A stretch of 64,000 nucleotides of DNA from Laetiporus sulphureus 93-53. Lineage: Eukaryota > Basidiomycota > Agaricomycetes > Polyporales > Laetiporaceae. Below, one piece after another: positions 34,642 through 46,357 of the stretch. Location: assembly GCF_001632365.1 (NCBI RefSeq), contig NW_024468516.1, positions 264,696 through 328,695 on the forward strand. The letters run 5' to 3'. The notes below the pieces were generated by a model. That model had not been told where the DNA came from. It ran no database searches and saw only the letters and a program-made list of their open reading frames with translations. Made by a program: the position numbers and the translations under genes. Numbering within the stretch: the stretch's first letter is position 1; every line of letters starts with the position of its first letter.

Positions 34642-35928
34642 ATGCCAAAGTTGGACATAAACAAGGCAGGCTGGGAACAGAGCGAGTTCCCAATCTTGTG
34701 TGAAACATGTCCGTTGTTGCATGCTTTCTTCTCTAAATGACATGTTGACATTGTGAGGGCACAGGTCTCGGCGACAATGCATTCGTTCGAATGGTATGTT
34801 CAATTGCCAGTATCGTCTATGCAGCTGTAAGCTCATGACTGTCACAGTCCAAGCAAGAATATGGTCGATCTTGTGGAACTTGTGCTCGACCCTTCACTGT
34901 CTTCCGCTGGAACCCAGGCACCGGTATGCGCTTCAAGACGACGGTGATTTGCCAGACTTGCGCAAAGATTAAGAATGTGTGTCAAACGTGTTTGCTGGAT
35001 CTCGAGTATGGCCTGCCAACACAGGTCCGCGACACCGCGCTGGCGATCGAGAACGAGGCCCCGACGAGCGAGATAAATAGGGAGTACTATGCTCAGAATC
35101 TGGAGGGAAAGGTGCGTAGGCCCTTCTTGAAATGTTGTGCACTTGATTGCTGATACGCTTTGTAGCTGGAGGGAAACAGGTCATTACTGGACTCTAGCCG
35201 CGCATCCTCAGCAGGAAAGGAAATGCTGAAGCAACTTGCCCGCACTGACCCTTACTACAAGCGCAACCGGCCGCATATATGCTCCTTTTACGCCAAAGGC
35301 GAGTGCAATCGTGGTGCTGACTGCCCCTTCAGGTATGTACGCCGTGCGCGTAAGTTGTCCCTCGACCAGCTGACTGGTGAGACAGGCATGAGATGCCCGT
35401 GAACAATGAGCTCTCGAAGCAGAATATTCAGGACCGGTATCATGGTCGAGAGGACCCTGTGGCAAAGAAAATCTTGTCACAGCATGCTGCTAATATGGGT
35501 CTGCAACCTCCGGAAGATCAGTCCATTGTACGTCGACCATCTATCCGCCTTGGTGTCTGTGCTAAACTGTCCGTCGCTAGATGTCGCTCTTTCTCACTTC
35601 ACTGCCCTCCACTGCGACTGAAGAGAACATCCGGACGTGGGTGGTCAAGTCTCTTCCCGCCATTGATCCCGCACAAATCAAATCCGTCGTCCACGTCGCG
35701 AAGTCGAGGTGTGTTTAGCCCATTTATCTCTGCTGTTCACGAGTGCGCTGATACATTGCACCCTGAAGATGCGCGTTCGTCAACTTTAAGGACAGGCCTT
35801 CAGCAGAGCTAGCTGCACAGGCTTGGGCCAATGGGTTTGAGATGGAGGGTCAAACTGCGAGTGTGAAATGGGGCAGGAGCAAAGGCGCAGCTGGAAAGCC
35901 CAAGCTGGCTGCTGAGATTGCTGCATAA
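34642..35928 (+). CDS. SLT11: pre-mRNA splicing factor Slt11/Ecm2 (RBM22)
   Basis: Seven exons, with introns at 34709-34764, 34794-34847, 35112-35165, 35333-35385, 35528-35580 and 35709-35768, give 318 aa. The N-terminal zinc ribbons are clear ([43 protein letters not shown]). A CCCH finger follows ([20 protein letters not shown]). A short C-terminal RRM is present ([19 protein letters not shown], then [20 protein letters not shown]). RBM22/Slt11 belongs to the NTC-related group and contacts U6 ISL and the intron in the catalytic spliceosome. Exon 2 is only 29 nt. The U6 gene lies a few hundred bp downstream. Confidence 0.95.
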
Positions 35929-36079
35929 CATGTCTGTGATCAGCCTCGCGGTGTACGGTTGTAGTATATCTATGGTAGTCTCACTTTATCACCTGTAGAA
36001 ACCAATGCAACTTGGATAAGTGCTTGTCGTTCAATCATTGCCTTGAGCAAAATTATTGAAGGTGAAAGTAAAAACCAAA
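35929..36079. other. short gap between SLT11 and U6 genes
   Basis: About 150 bp, likely SLT11 3' UTR. It includes A-runs that would read as U-runs (Pol III stop signals) for the minus-strand U6 transcript. Confidence 0.5.
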
Positions 36080-36141
36080 ATAAATATTGAGACCCGTAGG
36101 TCTACCACTCCGGGAAAGCGTGTCATCCTTGTGCAGGGGCC

Positions 36142-36172
<31 letters not shown>

Positions 36173-36196
36173 TTCGTATGTCACCCCGAAGGGGAC
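36080..36196 (-). ncRNA. U6 spliceosomal RNA
   Basis: Read on the minus strand, the gene starts at the 5' hairpin GTCCCCTTCGGGGTGA. It then contains AATTGGAACGATACAGAGAA, GATTAGCATGGCCCC and TGCACAAGGATGACACGC, which are the ACAGAGA box, the AGC catalytic triad and the ISL region of U6. After GACACGC the sequence differs from the usual U-rich 3' end and instead can form an AGACC/GGGTCT hairpin before T-rich DNA. The 3' end is therefore approximate. Transcription should be by Pol III. Confidence 0.95.
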
Positions 36197-36330
36197 AATA
36201 ATAGACATCAGACAATTGACCCGTTAGGCAGAGATTTGCATTTTGTCCAGCCTGCGGGTTAATCACGTGACCTTTAACAGTTCCTCCAGTTTGTCTGTCA
36301 GCTTTGAGTCCGTTCACGTTCACATCAGAG
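36197..36330. promoter_or_regulatory. U6 / GCIP-like divergent promoter
   Basis: The 134 bp upstream of both U6 (-) and the GCIP-like gene (+) contains ATCACGTGACC near 36250-36260, a palindromic E-box core. No perfect TATA was identified at the usual position for U6. Confidence 0.4.
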
Positions 36331-37582
36331 ATGAGCAGTGAAGATAGCTGCAGAGGCAAGGCTCTTCAGCATTTTTGTTCGTGTCGCTTAGTTGACAGTG
36401 ACCAGTGATTAGCAACAGAGACACTCCGTCTCCTGGCTGAGACATGCTCCATCGCTGTCGAAACACTACAACAGCCACCGTCCACTATTTCCTCCCCTGC
36501 TGCGACACCCGCCTGTTCCGTTCTACATAAAGATTTTTTGTCCCTCCTCACGTTGGTCTACACATCCACGACGAAGGTCGCGCTCGCATTTCGACCACAA
36601 GAACCTGCATACAAGGCCGCACTCGCGCCTCTTCGAGATCTAGCGGGCAATGTTACTGCACTGACTTCCTGTGCAACGCTCTTCGACGCCCATGGTGCGA
36701 CGCTCGCGGAGGAAGCACGAATGGTGGTGAAGGGCGTTCTTGAGGCGGTAAGTGCGTTCGCGTCCGGCTTCCTGGATGGCAGCGACTACCTAGTACGCAC
36801 GGGCGCGGTGCATGACTTGGTCGACAAGGCAAAACGAGGCTTCCCCACCGACAACCGTGCTGCCATCCGGAGTCGATGGATCTCTGACAGAGGGATGCTA
36901 GAGGACTCGCTAGCGGAGGTGATGAGCATGATTGAAGATAACGAAGACATGGACCGCGATGGCGATGAGGATGAAGAGTTCGATAACGATGAGTGGGATG
37001 AGCTCGGACTAGGTTCTAGCAAGAAGATGTCCGAAGTTGAGCTGGATCACGTAAAGAAGGTACGGATCATTTGATCCTGGACGTCTGAACATCCTGACAT
37101 GGGTGGTATAGATCCAACCTCTACTTCGCTTCACAACTCTCCTACACAAGCGCGTCCAAATTGATGTTCTCTCCAACATTCCCATGGCCACATCTCCTAA
37201 TTGTCTTGCACCCCTTGATGCCCTCCCCGCTCACTCGCACGCCCTCCTTGTGGCTTCTGAGGAAGTTATCGCGTCATTGTATGCACCGCCGGACCCGTCT
37301 TCTATCGCTTCTGCAATCTCGCCCTTAGCTGAATCGGTCCGAGACTTGCATGCAACACTGCTCGGTGGAGAGCTTCTTCCACCACGACGTGCGGATGATC
37401 AAGATGTGGATGCGCTAACGCGGGACGTGGCGTCTATGACAGTCGGTGCGGGAGGTGCGTCGAGATCGGCGAAGCAGGAGAGGGACGTGCGCAAGTGGTT
37501 CGATACATGTTTCAAACAGATCGAAATACTGTCTGCAAGTATAGGCGATACACTAGCCCTTGAGGTTATGAATGCAAGATGA
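36331..37582 (+). CDS. GCIP / cyclin-D1-binding protein 1-like
   Basis: The main exon runs to 37059, followed by a 52-nt intron (37060-37111) and exon 37112-37582. The clear reading is ETLRLLAETCSIAVETLQQ, then LHKDFLSLLTLVYTSTTKVA, an acidic EDMDRDGDEDEEFDNDEWDE linker and LHKRVQIDVLSNIP, ending VRKWFDTCFKQIEILSASIG. This is the helical GCIP fold (CCNDBP1/DIP1), a family linked to cyclin D and HLH factors in animals; its fungal role is unknown. The start at 36331 (MSSEDSCRGKALQHF) requires a very short intron (~36 nt to 36412) and is tentative. Confidence 0.82.
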
Positions 37583-37725
37583 TGGTGCACGCTGCCCTTC
37601 TACGTCTACCACACACGTGGATGGGTCAATCTGCTGAGACTACTGGAGCGTTTCACTCACAAACAATGCCTGAATCGGATTCAACATGAAGCAGGAGACC
37701 ACTGATAAACTGACCAGAGTCCGTC

Positions 37726-39349
37726 TCAACGCATATGCACATTGTCCGCTTTTTCCTTGAAATATGCACCGAGTACGTTTGGATAGACTGAGATGGATTT
37801 GCGACTGCGCAGCTTTTCCTCGAAACACAAGATCTTGTCGTGCGCGGCTTGTAAATCGAAGGCATGGTTCTGCGCATACGGCCGTTAGCAAGGCACGGTC
37901 TAGGATTTACGAAGAAGAATCACTGACAGCCTGTTCAGCCCGTTTTGCACGAGCTTCCTCGCGCATCTTATTCAGCTCGCTTCTCCGCTGTTCTTCCTTT
38001 TCCTTACGGTTCAAGCCTGAATCAGGCGTGGAGCTCCCGGGCTATTGCAAAGACATCAGCACGCACTCAGACTCATCTCCGTTAACTATCGCCGATGGCA
38101 CGTACCTTCGTGAATAGCTGCGCATAAACACTGGCATCTCGGAGGTCGAAGTCGGCTCTGCCGAGGCTAGCGGCTGGCTTCCTCGCAGCAACATCGGCCA
38201 GCCCAAGAAGATGAGAATTTGGGTGTTTGGTGGTGACATCGGACTCCTTGTTTTCAACCGATGGTAAACGCTTTGAAAATGCTGGCGTTGTAGAGACAGT
38301 ACCGGTTTTGTTCTTCTTGATCGTAGGCAGCTTCCGCTTCTTAAATACCGGCTGCGTCGGATCCTCTACCTTCGAAGGAGACTTATCGTGCTCTTCCGCC
38401 GCCGGCGCAGGTACAGATGGTGTTATGGCAGGAGGCGTAACCTTCACGGCCTCTTCCTTGGGTAGGGATCGTTTGGTACTAATAGGAGGACCCGAATACT
38501 TTTCTCTGGATGTGCCACGAGAAGCGGGGTGAGGGAGCTTGCGCTCATTCCGGATATGGGTGACCTTCCCTTCTTCCTTGTGTTTCGCCCGTGATCGCTT
38601 GGAGGCTTGGATAAGTTTTCTGCCCTTACTTTTCGTCGTAACAGCGGCTCTCTTCAGCGAGGGCGGCGCAGGCTCTGGAGTGAAATCATCATCATCGGGG
38701 TCCACCGCGAGCAGGCCCAGCGGATCCTCCTGCTCCTCATCTTCGTCGTCGGTCCATACCACCGTGCGCTTCACCTTCTTACTCGACTTGCTGGAGGACG
38801 AAGCAGCCGGTCGTGCTGCCTTGACTTTGGCAGGCGGCTGTGGTGTTCGTTTCGGCAGCCTGACTAGAGGAGGAGGCGAGGGAGAAGGGGAAGGGGATAT
38901 AGCTGCACGAGGGGAAGGTCGATCCTTCTCGCCATCGTCAATGTCGACGTCTTCGTCGTCCTCGACATCGATCTCTGACTCACCCTCGTCCGAATCGACC
39001 ATGACTTCTGCGCTTGCCTGGCTACTCTCCACTATCTTCGGCCTCTTCCACCTACGTGGCACAGAATAGTCTCCTATTTCATCCTCCGAACGTTGTTCGT
39101 CGTCCGACTCTATACGACGTTTGGAAGGCTTGGACGACCCCGGGCGCTCGACGACCTGTTTGCGCAGAGTCAAACATAGAGGAGCACACGACAAGGCTGA
39201 ACAATTACCTGAGACGAATTCACCAAGCCTGATTTGGGTATCTTGATGCGAAACGACATTGTTGGTTTGGGATGTGCACAGAATGTGGCGGCGCGTCGAG
39301 GATCGTAATCTGAGATCTGAGCGGAAATCGGGCGTCGAGACTCCGCCAT
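37726..39349 (-). CDS. nuclear low-complexity protein, family not recognised
   Basis: Four exons (39209-39349, 38106-39155, 37928-38041, 37726-37869) give 482 aa. The N-terminus holds MSFRIKIPKSGLVN. A long acidic and basic disordered part follows, with NLS-like KRRIESDDE, RRWKRPK and RKLIQASKRSRAKH. A charged helix comes next (LNRKEKEEQRRSELNKMREE). The C-terminus looks folded (HAFDLQAAHDKILCFEEKL, then SVYPNVLGAYFKEK). Composition suggests a chromatin or transcription-associated factor, but I cannot name the family. All junctions are phase 0. Confidence 0.8.
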
Positions 39350-40271
39350 CAATATTCAATTGTTACCCGTTTGCAACGAATGAATCTTAATCATTGTTAT
39401 TTACTGTCCGGGCAGGAGATGTCAGCATGCTGCCTCATATCTATCTACGCAAAGGTATGCAACGCAGCAGGAAAATTGAGAGATTATCAGGATCGTTGCA
39501 GATTGTCTATAGACCGCTGTACGGGTCCATGAATGTCCGAGATCAGCAGGCACTTCCCAGCTGCAAGGACGCTGCTAGTAGGAGCGCAGTCTCCTCCTCG
39601 CAGATGCTAGCAAAGAGTTCGACGATGTCGTATGCGTGGAATATGGACACTGCAGATATGTCGAAATAACTCCAACCTAAATGCGTCACAGAACGCATTG
39701 CGGCTGCTATCAAACCGCGAATGACACTACGGTGTAGTAGGTGGTACTACAGGCCACTCTCTGATCATCTAAGCCTATCATCGTGTGATTAGTCCGATCA
39801 TGTACTGGCTTGATCGGCGGAGATACGGAGGCAGACAGAGACTTGCCTTTCAGCCACGCAAGCTGAATATATAGATATTGTCTGTAGCAGCCATGATATC
39901 AGTCTATATAGTTTCTAGCTAGGCAAGCCAGATCTATGCGAAAGCACGCCCTCAGCGTTACAGATGCATTCAACGATCGACATTGATTTTGATATCGGCG
40001 GCAAGACGAACATGATTGCTCGTGCACCTCGATTAGTAATAATCGGGATTCCAACCATGGCACGCCACCAGCGCGTTTCGCTTCCTCTAACTCAGCTAGA
40101 GGATCCACTCCACGGCTCTTCCGTACACTTGTTGCGCACAACAGCGCAATCTGCTATATCGACACCTCGAACTCTTCCTGTGTTATCGCTAGCTACGCCG
40201 CCTGAAGCGACGATCCCCGCACATCGCAAAACTTTGCGCCTTTAAGCGTGCTGTCAGGCACCAAGGACGTT
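39350..40271. other. divergent intergenic region
   Basis: About 920 bp between the start codons of the nuclear protein (-) and the coiled-coil protein (+). Short frames near 39960-40245 have no family-like features. No repeat was recognised. Confidence 0.5.
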
Positions 40272-41967
40272 ATGGCAGTTAGCTGGGGCGAATCAGTGAA
40301 AACAGCCCAGAATGTGAGCTGGGGTGGGGCTCAGTTGACAAGTACAGAAGCAGATACCGTGACAGCGAGAGCTTGGGCATCTTACCAAGGTGACAACTAC
40401 GCTGGCTCGAGCGGGTGGACAAATGGGAATTCGGGCTGGGGGAGCTCTGCTGCAGAAATTGGTTCGGAAGCGGATGCGAGCGTAAATGGGTGGCAGGCGC
40501 CATCTGCGCTCAATACTCGTCCTCCCGCAAGCGGGACGGATACATCTCCTTTTGCCACTATGCTCGACTCGTCAAGCCATGCGCGCAAGGACTCGCATTT
40601 GGCGACTGTCAGCGGCGATGCTCACGCACGATCCCCGTCGCTGCCCACATCAGAAGATGACCTCGGTAGTGGGCCGCGATACTCATGGAACAGGTATATA
40701 ACGTGAGTCTGCGCCATGCCATCTGTCCGCCTGTATAGAGTTACCTGACATTCTTCCTTCCTAATCGTAGCACCGTCGCACGCGCTGTCGCACAAAAATT
40801 GGAGGTTGACGCAGCGAAAGACAAGTGTGACGGCCTAAATCGCTTCCGTCAATCGCCCCAGGCCAAGTACTTTAAACAAGAAAGAGCCGAGTCCACGGAA
40901 CGGCTGTATTTTGCGCAGCGCAACGCTTACAAGCATGCGCGCGACGAGTATCATGAGGCGCTCGATCTGCTCACAGAATTCCCTTCCCGGATACGTCCTC
41001 TCAATGCAGACGAGGAGGCCGGGGCTGAGCCATTGCCCAGTAACGAGGAGTTGCAGCAGTACTCCAAAGATGTGAGGCATTGGCTTGATGAGCTTGCACC
41101 CTACGTTGAGCGACTGCGGGAAGATGCGAAGGCGGCCCCCTCAGCGTCAGGCATACACAACGACGGTGTTGAACGCTCGATTCAGCCACTTGCTGATAGG
41201 CAGGCTCGCGATTGTGCAGGCATACACGACCGCGTTGAAAAGCTCGAAATTAAGTTCAGCAACCTCCACGACTACTGCCGTGATCTGATGGCGGATTCGC
41301 ATAATTTGCTCCGCCAGGGGCTCCAAGAGCTAGACGGCGCCGAGAACATGGACGTCGAAGACGGCGAGGCCACTCCTGCCCCGCCAGTCTTCCGATCTCA
41401 GGTATCGCAAGGGCAGGATGATGTAGATGGCAAGCTTGCGACATTGAAGCAGTTGCGCGAGCAACTAAGTTCACTCAAAAAGCGGGATCATCATTGGTGG
41501 CAAGAGCAAGCACAGCTCCGCATCGATAATGAGAAATTACAGTTCCAATGCGCTATAGTAAGTGCTCGACTATCAGCGCATTAAAATATAGTTCTGATGT
41601 TTTCTTCGTGCAGCTCGAGGAAGAGCTCGCACGGTGCAGGACGGAAGTGTCCAATCAGGCACATAGCATACAAGAGCTTCGCAATTCCCTTGAAGCCCTT
41701 AGGGCTCAGCCCTCACCGCCGGTAGCGCCCAACATGGAAGAGATCATTGCACGAGTCAAGGAGAGCATGGACTCGTCATGGCGGTCGGATGTCAATCAAG
41801 CGCTCTCCTGCATGAGCCAGGGTTTTGAGCAGGAGCTCCGAGCCCAGCAAGATGCGGTCTACTCAAGGATCTCTGCGGACATGCAGCCATCTTTGCTGGT
41901 GTTGAAGACTGTGCAGACATTTATGGAAAATGCGAGGCGGAAAGGACAATCGATGGATGCCGTGTAA
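40272..41967 (+). CDS. coiled-coil protein, family not recognised
   Basis: Three exons (40272-40693, 40771-41557, 41614-41967) give 520 aa. The first ~140 residues are low-complexity and rich in Trp/Gly/Ser/Ala (VSWGESVKTAQNVSWGG, GWTNGNSGWGSS). From about residue 145 on, the protein is largely helical with heptad-like patterns: YFKQERAESTERLYFAQRNA, DGKLATLKQLREQLSSLKK and LEEELARCRTEVSNQAHSIQ. The end is MQPSLLVLKTVQTFMENARR. No catalytic motif is visible; likely a scaffold or cytoskeletal protein. The first ATG gives a frame that all splices preserve. Confidence 0.75.
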
Positions 41968-43093
41968 GATCCTTCTTCGTTCGGTTTTCGTCTCATGCAT
42001 CTGTACTAGTACTTTTCTATATGTCGCATTGACTGCTTGCATGCATACCCAAGGGATAATTTTATGGTCTCTCTCACCAATTTGCCGTGTGATATTTGTT
42101 CACTTTATTCCCGCTACGACAGTAGTGGGTCTTAGCGAAAAGATGGGGAACCAGTTTCCCGCCAAAAATCGACATCACGTGAAAAATGACGTTAATTCAC
42201 GGGACTGCTCCACTGGGATGTGAAAAAACTCTCCGCTGCCTAGAGAAAGAAAGATGACCTCGCTTTGGCGCGCGCACGTACGGCGTGCATACAGTCACTA
42301 TATGCGTCGCATAACATTGTAACAAAATATATTCGTTGGCATCTACAGAAACGTCCATAGCACTACCAAGGAACACAATCACTTGTCAGAATGGAACAGT
42401 GCCCAAGTGTTGAAATCGATATTGTAAACTGTATCGAGAACTTAGACAGGTACGGCGACTGCAGCAACTGACGAGACGTACGTACCGAGAGCATGCCAGA
42501 TACCATGGACCATTGAACAGCAGACGTAATGTGAACTGTATTCAAAGGTTGGAGCTTAGAGCGTCAGAGACGGACATGAATGCCAGAAAAACTCGCGACT
42601 CATCTTGTGGGTCGACTCAGCGATGCACGCCCGTGAGTGAGCCTCACGGTACAAAACCTTCAGCAATTGATAGAATAACGTACGGCTTCGCCAATACCAC
42701 TCACGCTAGCCAAGCCCGTGTCCGCTCACTCTTGCAGTCGACACTGCAATAGGTACATACACGTACCCGCCAGCAGTCGCCTGCATCATCAACTTGCCGT
42801 TCCTCTCGCCAAAGGTGTTCGTGAAGTTCGCCTTGACGTTGTGTGAGATGCCATACTGGCGTGATGTGTACGGTCTTTGTGCCCGTAGATCAACCGCCAC
42901 GGCCGCACACATTAGACAGCTCGCACACATGACCCGCAGTAAGAACAACACGGCGTTCACTGATGTGTATAAGCCGTACCATTGCGATGTACTCACAGTA
43001 CTGCGTGCACTTGATTGTATGCCAATCCCGTACACATCTCGTGGACGCGGATGCTGACACAGCGTCTCTTGAATGAACGTACGGGTCAGATAC
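41968..43093. other. intergenic region
   Basis: About 1.1 kb with several short frames on the minus strand (for example 42706-43035, with a hydrophobic stretch LYTSVNAVLFLLRVMCASCL). None could be assembled into a convincing gene. It may contain degenerate coding sequence downstream of the G-alpha-like exon. Confidence 0.4.
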
Positions 43094-43187
43094 AGACCAG
43101 AAATGTGCTGGGCGCGATCTGCTCGTCGTAGCGGGCGCTGCCGGTACCGGCCCTATCCTTATCAATCGCAGCGGCGCAGAGTCCCAT
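43094..43187 (-). pseudogene. possible first-exon relic of a G-protein alpha subunit
   Basis: On the minus strand an ATG opens MGLCAAAIDKDRAGTGSARY followed by DEQI, which resembles the myristoylated/palmitoylated N-terminus of fungal G-alpha proteins (MGxC, then a charged helix ending IDRQI). The expected GxGESGKS P-loop does not follow, and the frame stops shortly after (FLVCI-stop), or enters unfamiliar sequence after a GT at 43093. It could be a truncated duplicate, or a chance resemblance. Confidence 0.3.
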
Positions 43188-43479
43188 TTTCGTTAGTCGC
43201 GCCGGCCGGTGGCTCATAGCACGTGTTGTTGTGGATCTCGCGAGGCTTGGAGCTTTGAGTTAGCACTTCTTGTCCACTGTCTCACCGAACACTGCCACTA
43301 TCCTCTGGCCCTAGGAACACCAACTGATATCGACAAGCCCAACGGAGGCATATTCGACACAGCCAGTGAGTAGTGCCACTACCTAATTTGTCACCATACG
43401 TAATTCATGAAGTAGCGTTACAGCCACCGCAGGTCACCCACCCAGATTTTGCACTATAGTTTAGTCTACAACTGCCAGG

Positions 43480-45569
43480 ATGAATCACAACGACCAAGAA
43501 TCCGTCTTGAATTTCTCTGATGTTGTCCATGACGACCCTCTTGGCGGAGACGACTCGCGGCATCTATCTGGCATCGACACTATGTCTCTGCCACCATCTG
43601 ACGTCTATGCGCATGATGATCTCTCGCTTGAGGGTCAGCTGGGTTCTCTGCACGACACTGTCTCGCACGACCACTCGCAGACTCATCTCTCTCTCTCTGG
43701 CTCGGACATGCCTTCCTTCTCCGTCGAGCAGCTCGAGCACGAACTCGCTAGTCTGCTACGTCAGAATACCTCCACTAGTTCATCCTTTTTAAATACTGCC
43801 GTCCAACAGCGTCAGGGAGTAGTGCAACAGAGCTTGCTGGGTAACTCGAGCCTCACCTCCGTCGGCGAGGACAGCGCAGCGGCTCTCGGAATGCTGGGTC
43901 TCAACTTGAGTGGGCTTGCGGCGGCTGTACTAGCGGCACATGTACAGGCGGAGGAGAACGAGCGAACAGCTGAGGTGCTCGCAGCGGCAGAGCGTGCCGA
44001 TTATTCCCGCCCTCACCAGAATGGCTCCGGGAAGGAGAAGACTCGGACGGCCCCTGCATTCCACTCTCTCACTGCCAATGAGGACTCCACCCTCGTGGGT
44101 GCGGCAAATACATCTGGGAACGGGACCGCCAGCGGAACAAATGGCCAGGAATACGTCTACGACGATGACGAGGGAGAGAGCGAGAAAGAGGACAATCTCG
44201 ACGTATGCATTGCCAACACGCGGAGGCGCTCCTCGCCAATTCCAGCTGCATCCCTCACCGACGACACCTCTCCGAGCCCGACAGACTTCACCGACATCAA
44301 TGACATACTCACCCATTTCACACACTTCGATCGGGACCACGGAAGCCGGCACGGAGGCACGCCCGACATCGCATCCTCAAGCCAGCCCGTGGCAAGTACA
44401 TCTCACATGCCAAATTACAGTCCATCACCTGAAGACGACCAGATGGATGAATATGGCCAGCGTATCCCTCTAGGAGCACCGAAACAAGATGGTTCGCCGA
44501 CTATCCCGGAACTCGACGAGCTCGAGGAGGCCGACGAGCTTGTGGATGATCACGATCAGCCGTTGGGTTCGAGCTCCTCCAGCCCGCCCAGGGAGATGAA
44601 GGATGATGGAAAAAAGAAAAAGAGCGACCGGGAAAGATTAGTAAATGCGCACGCATGCGATCGATGCTCAAAGTCGTTCAGTCGACGAAGCGATTTGGCA
44701 CGGCACATGCGTATCCACACCGGCGAGCGGCCATTTGAGTGCCCCGAGCCTGGGTGCGGAAAGACATTCATTCAGGTACCGTCTTTACAGCCGTTATTGC
44801 GCTCCGGCTTACGTGTCTCTGAAGCGATCCGCTCTGCATGTGCATTTGCGCACGCATACTGGAGAAAAGCCGCATGTATGCGAGTATCCCGGCTGCGGAA
44901 GGACGTTCGGCGACTCGAGCAGTCTGGCGCGGCATCGGCGGACGCACACTGGGAAGCGGCCATACAAGTGCGAAGACCCAGTCTGCGAGAAGACCTTCAC
45001 TCGGCGTACTACTCTGACGGCGCATATGCGAACACACGACCCGAACTGGGAGCCTGATCCAAATATGTATGTATTCTCACCAGCTCCGATCATGATGCTG
45101 TATAGTGCTGACATTCACCCATAGCAAATACAACTTCAAGGCAAAGCGGGTCAAACTGGATAGTACGACCGCTGATCAAGAGCTCGCAGCATCTGTACAA
45201 CAGTTGTCTGCGTTATTGGCGCAAGGTGACCCGATTGTGCGACAGCAAGCGAACTTGGAGCCATTGGACGCTCAAGCAGCAGCGGACATCGGCGACGAGC
45301 TGTCAGCTGTCATAGCACAGGCCTACGCACAGGTCTACGAGGAGGAGGACGACGAGCTCGATGAGTCTGAGACGGAGCAGGACCAGGTTGCTACCATCGG
45401 TCTTAACACCAGCGAAGCGCGCGACGAGGACGCCCCGTTGTCAGAGGATGATCAAATGCAGCTGTCGGAGGTGCTGGGTGACCAGGATGGTGAGCAGTTT
45501 CCTGTGCCTTTGCGGACACGAACCGGGAAGGACGTTGTGACTGTTGTGACCGGTAAACGAAAACGATGA
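43480..45569 (+). CDS. C2H2 zinc-finger transcription factor, four fingers
   Basis: Three exons (43480-44775, 44825-45066, 45125-45569) give 660 aa. The long N-terminus is acidic and Ser/His/Asp-rich, with [12 protein letters not shown] and [14 protein letters not shown] as likely activation segments. Four tandem C2H2 fingers follow: [59 protein letters not shown] and [19 protein letters not shown]. They are joined by canonical HTGERPF, HTGEKPH and HTGKRPY linkers. The intron at 44776-44824 interrupts finger 2 exactly at FIQ/RSA. The C-terminus is acidic and ends in TGKRKR. DNA target unknown; finger spacing resembles Zap1/Azf1-type regulators. Confidence 0.92.
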
Positions 45570-46017
45570 GGCATTGAGGGGCCGTCGCCGTGAATGATCC
45601 ATGATCAGTGTAAGTATGCGAGGAGCATGTAAATAGCCGGTAGGTCTTTGCTCTCATTGTCTCAGCCTTCCAATGAGAAGCCGTGCTCTGTTTGCTCCTG
45701 ACGCACGCAGTATATATGCGCTGAGTGCATATCGGAGGCGTCGCGCATCGTGTGATGATGATTTCGGCATGTGTTGCAATGTCCTGTAGCTGATAAATAT
45801 ATCTACGAAGACAGCACAATATGCCGCCTGCTAATTTACGAATAGTTCGTGCCGGCAAAGCAGCAGGCGTGGGCGGTTTGCAAGCCACCGACACCAGTCG
45901 ACTTAGGCACCTCTTCAATCATGTCGATCTTCAAGTAGACATACTCCAAAGACAGTCCCGCTATGTACATTTGCTCGCGCTTCAAACTTTATTGCTGAGG
46001 ACATATAAAAATGTTAC
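45570..46017. other. intergenic, 3' UTR of the zinc-finger gene
   Basis: About 450 bp to the tRNA. No feature recognised beyond likely UTR. Confidence 0.5.
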
Positions 46018-46021
46018 AAAA
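46018..46021 (-). terminator. Pol III T-run after tRNA-Pro
   Basis: TTTT on the minus strand directly follows the tRNA 3' end. Confidence 0.7.
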
Positions 46022-46101
46022 GGGCTTGACCGGGAGTCGAACCCGGGGCCTCCTGCAATCACTAACCCGAAGCAGGAATCATACCACTAGACCATCAAGC
46101 C
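46022..46101 (-). tRNA. tRNA-Pro(CGG) with an 8-nt intron
   Basis: On the minus strand the acceptor 5' strand GGCTTGA pairs with TCAAGCC. The A box is TGGTCTAGTGG and the B box is GGGTTCGACTCCC. The anticodon stem CCTGC/GCAGG encloses TTCGGG plus extra bases, giving anticodon CGG (Pro) and an 8-nt intron (TTAGTGAT or one base shifted) after position 37. The total of 80 nt equals 72 plus 8. Confidence 0.95.
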
Positions 46102-46357
46102 GCTGTAGTTGGACACTCAAGTATTCTTGATAGAGAATTATTTATATGCTTTGAGCGTCAAGGCGCGAAGACCATTGGGCCGTTTATAAACCTTACTCGC
46201 CAATTGAATAACAGTGGTGAATCGAGCTTACGACTAACGGCATTTAAACTTGACGGGTATTCTGATAATGTCCATACATGCCCAGATCCTAACCGCAATG
46301 TCCTTGAAACGCCCACCGTATAGCGCTATGAGCGAATATCTGCCCGTGGAAAAATTC

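Noticed and set aside
42706..43035. 109-aa minus-strand frame with a hydrophobic stretch
   Set aside because: Starts at a non-ATG codon, overlaps shadow frames and could not be joined to flanking exons; kept only as part of the intergenic description.
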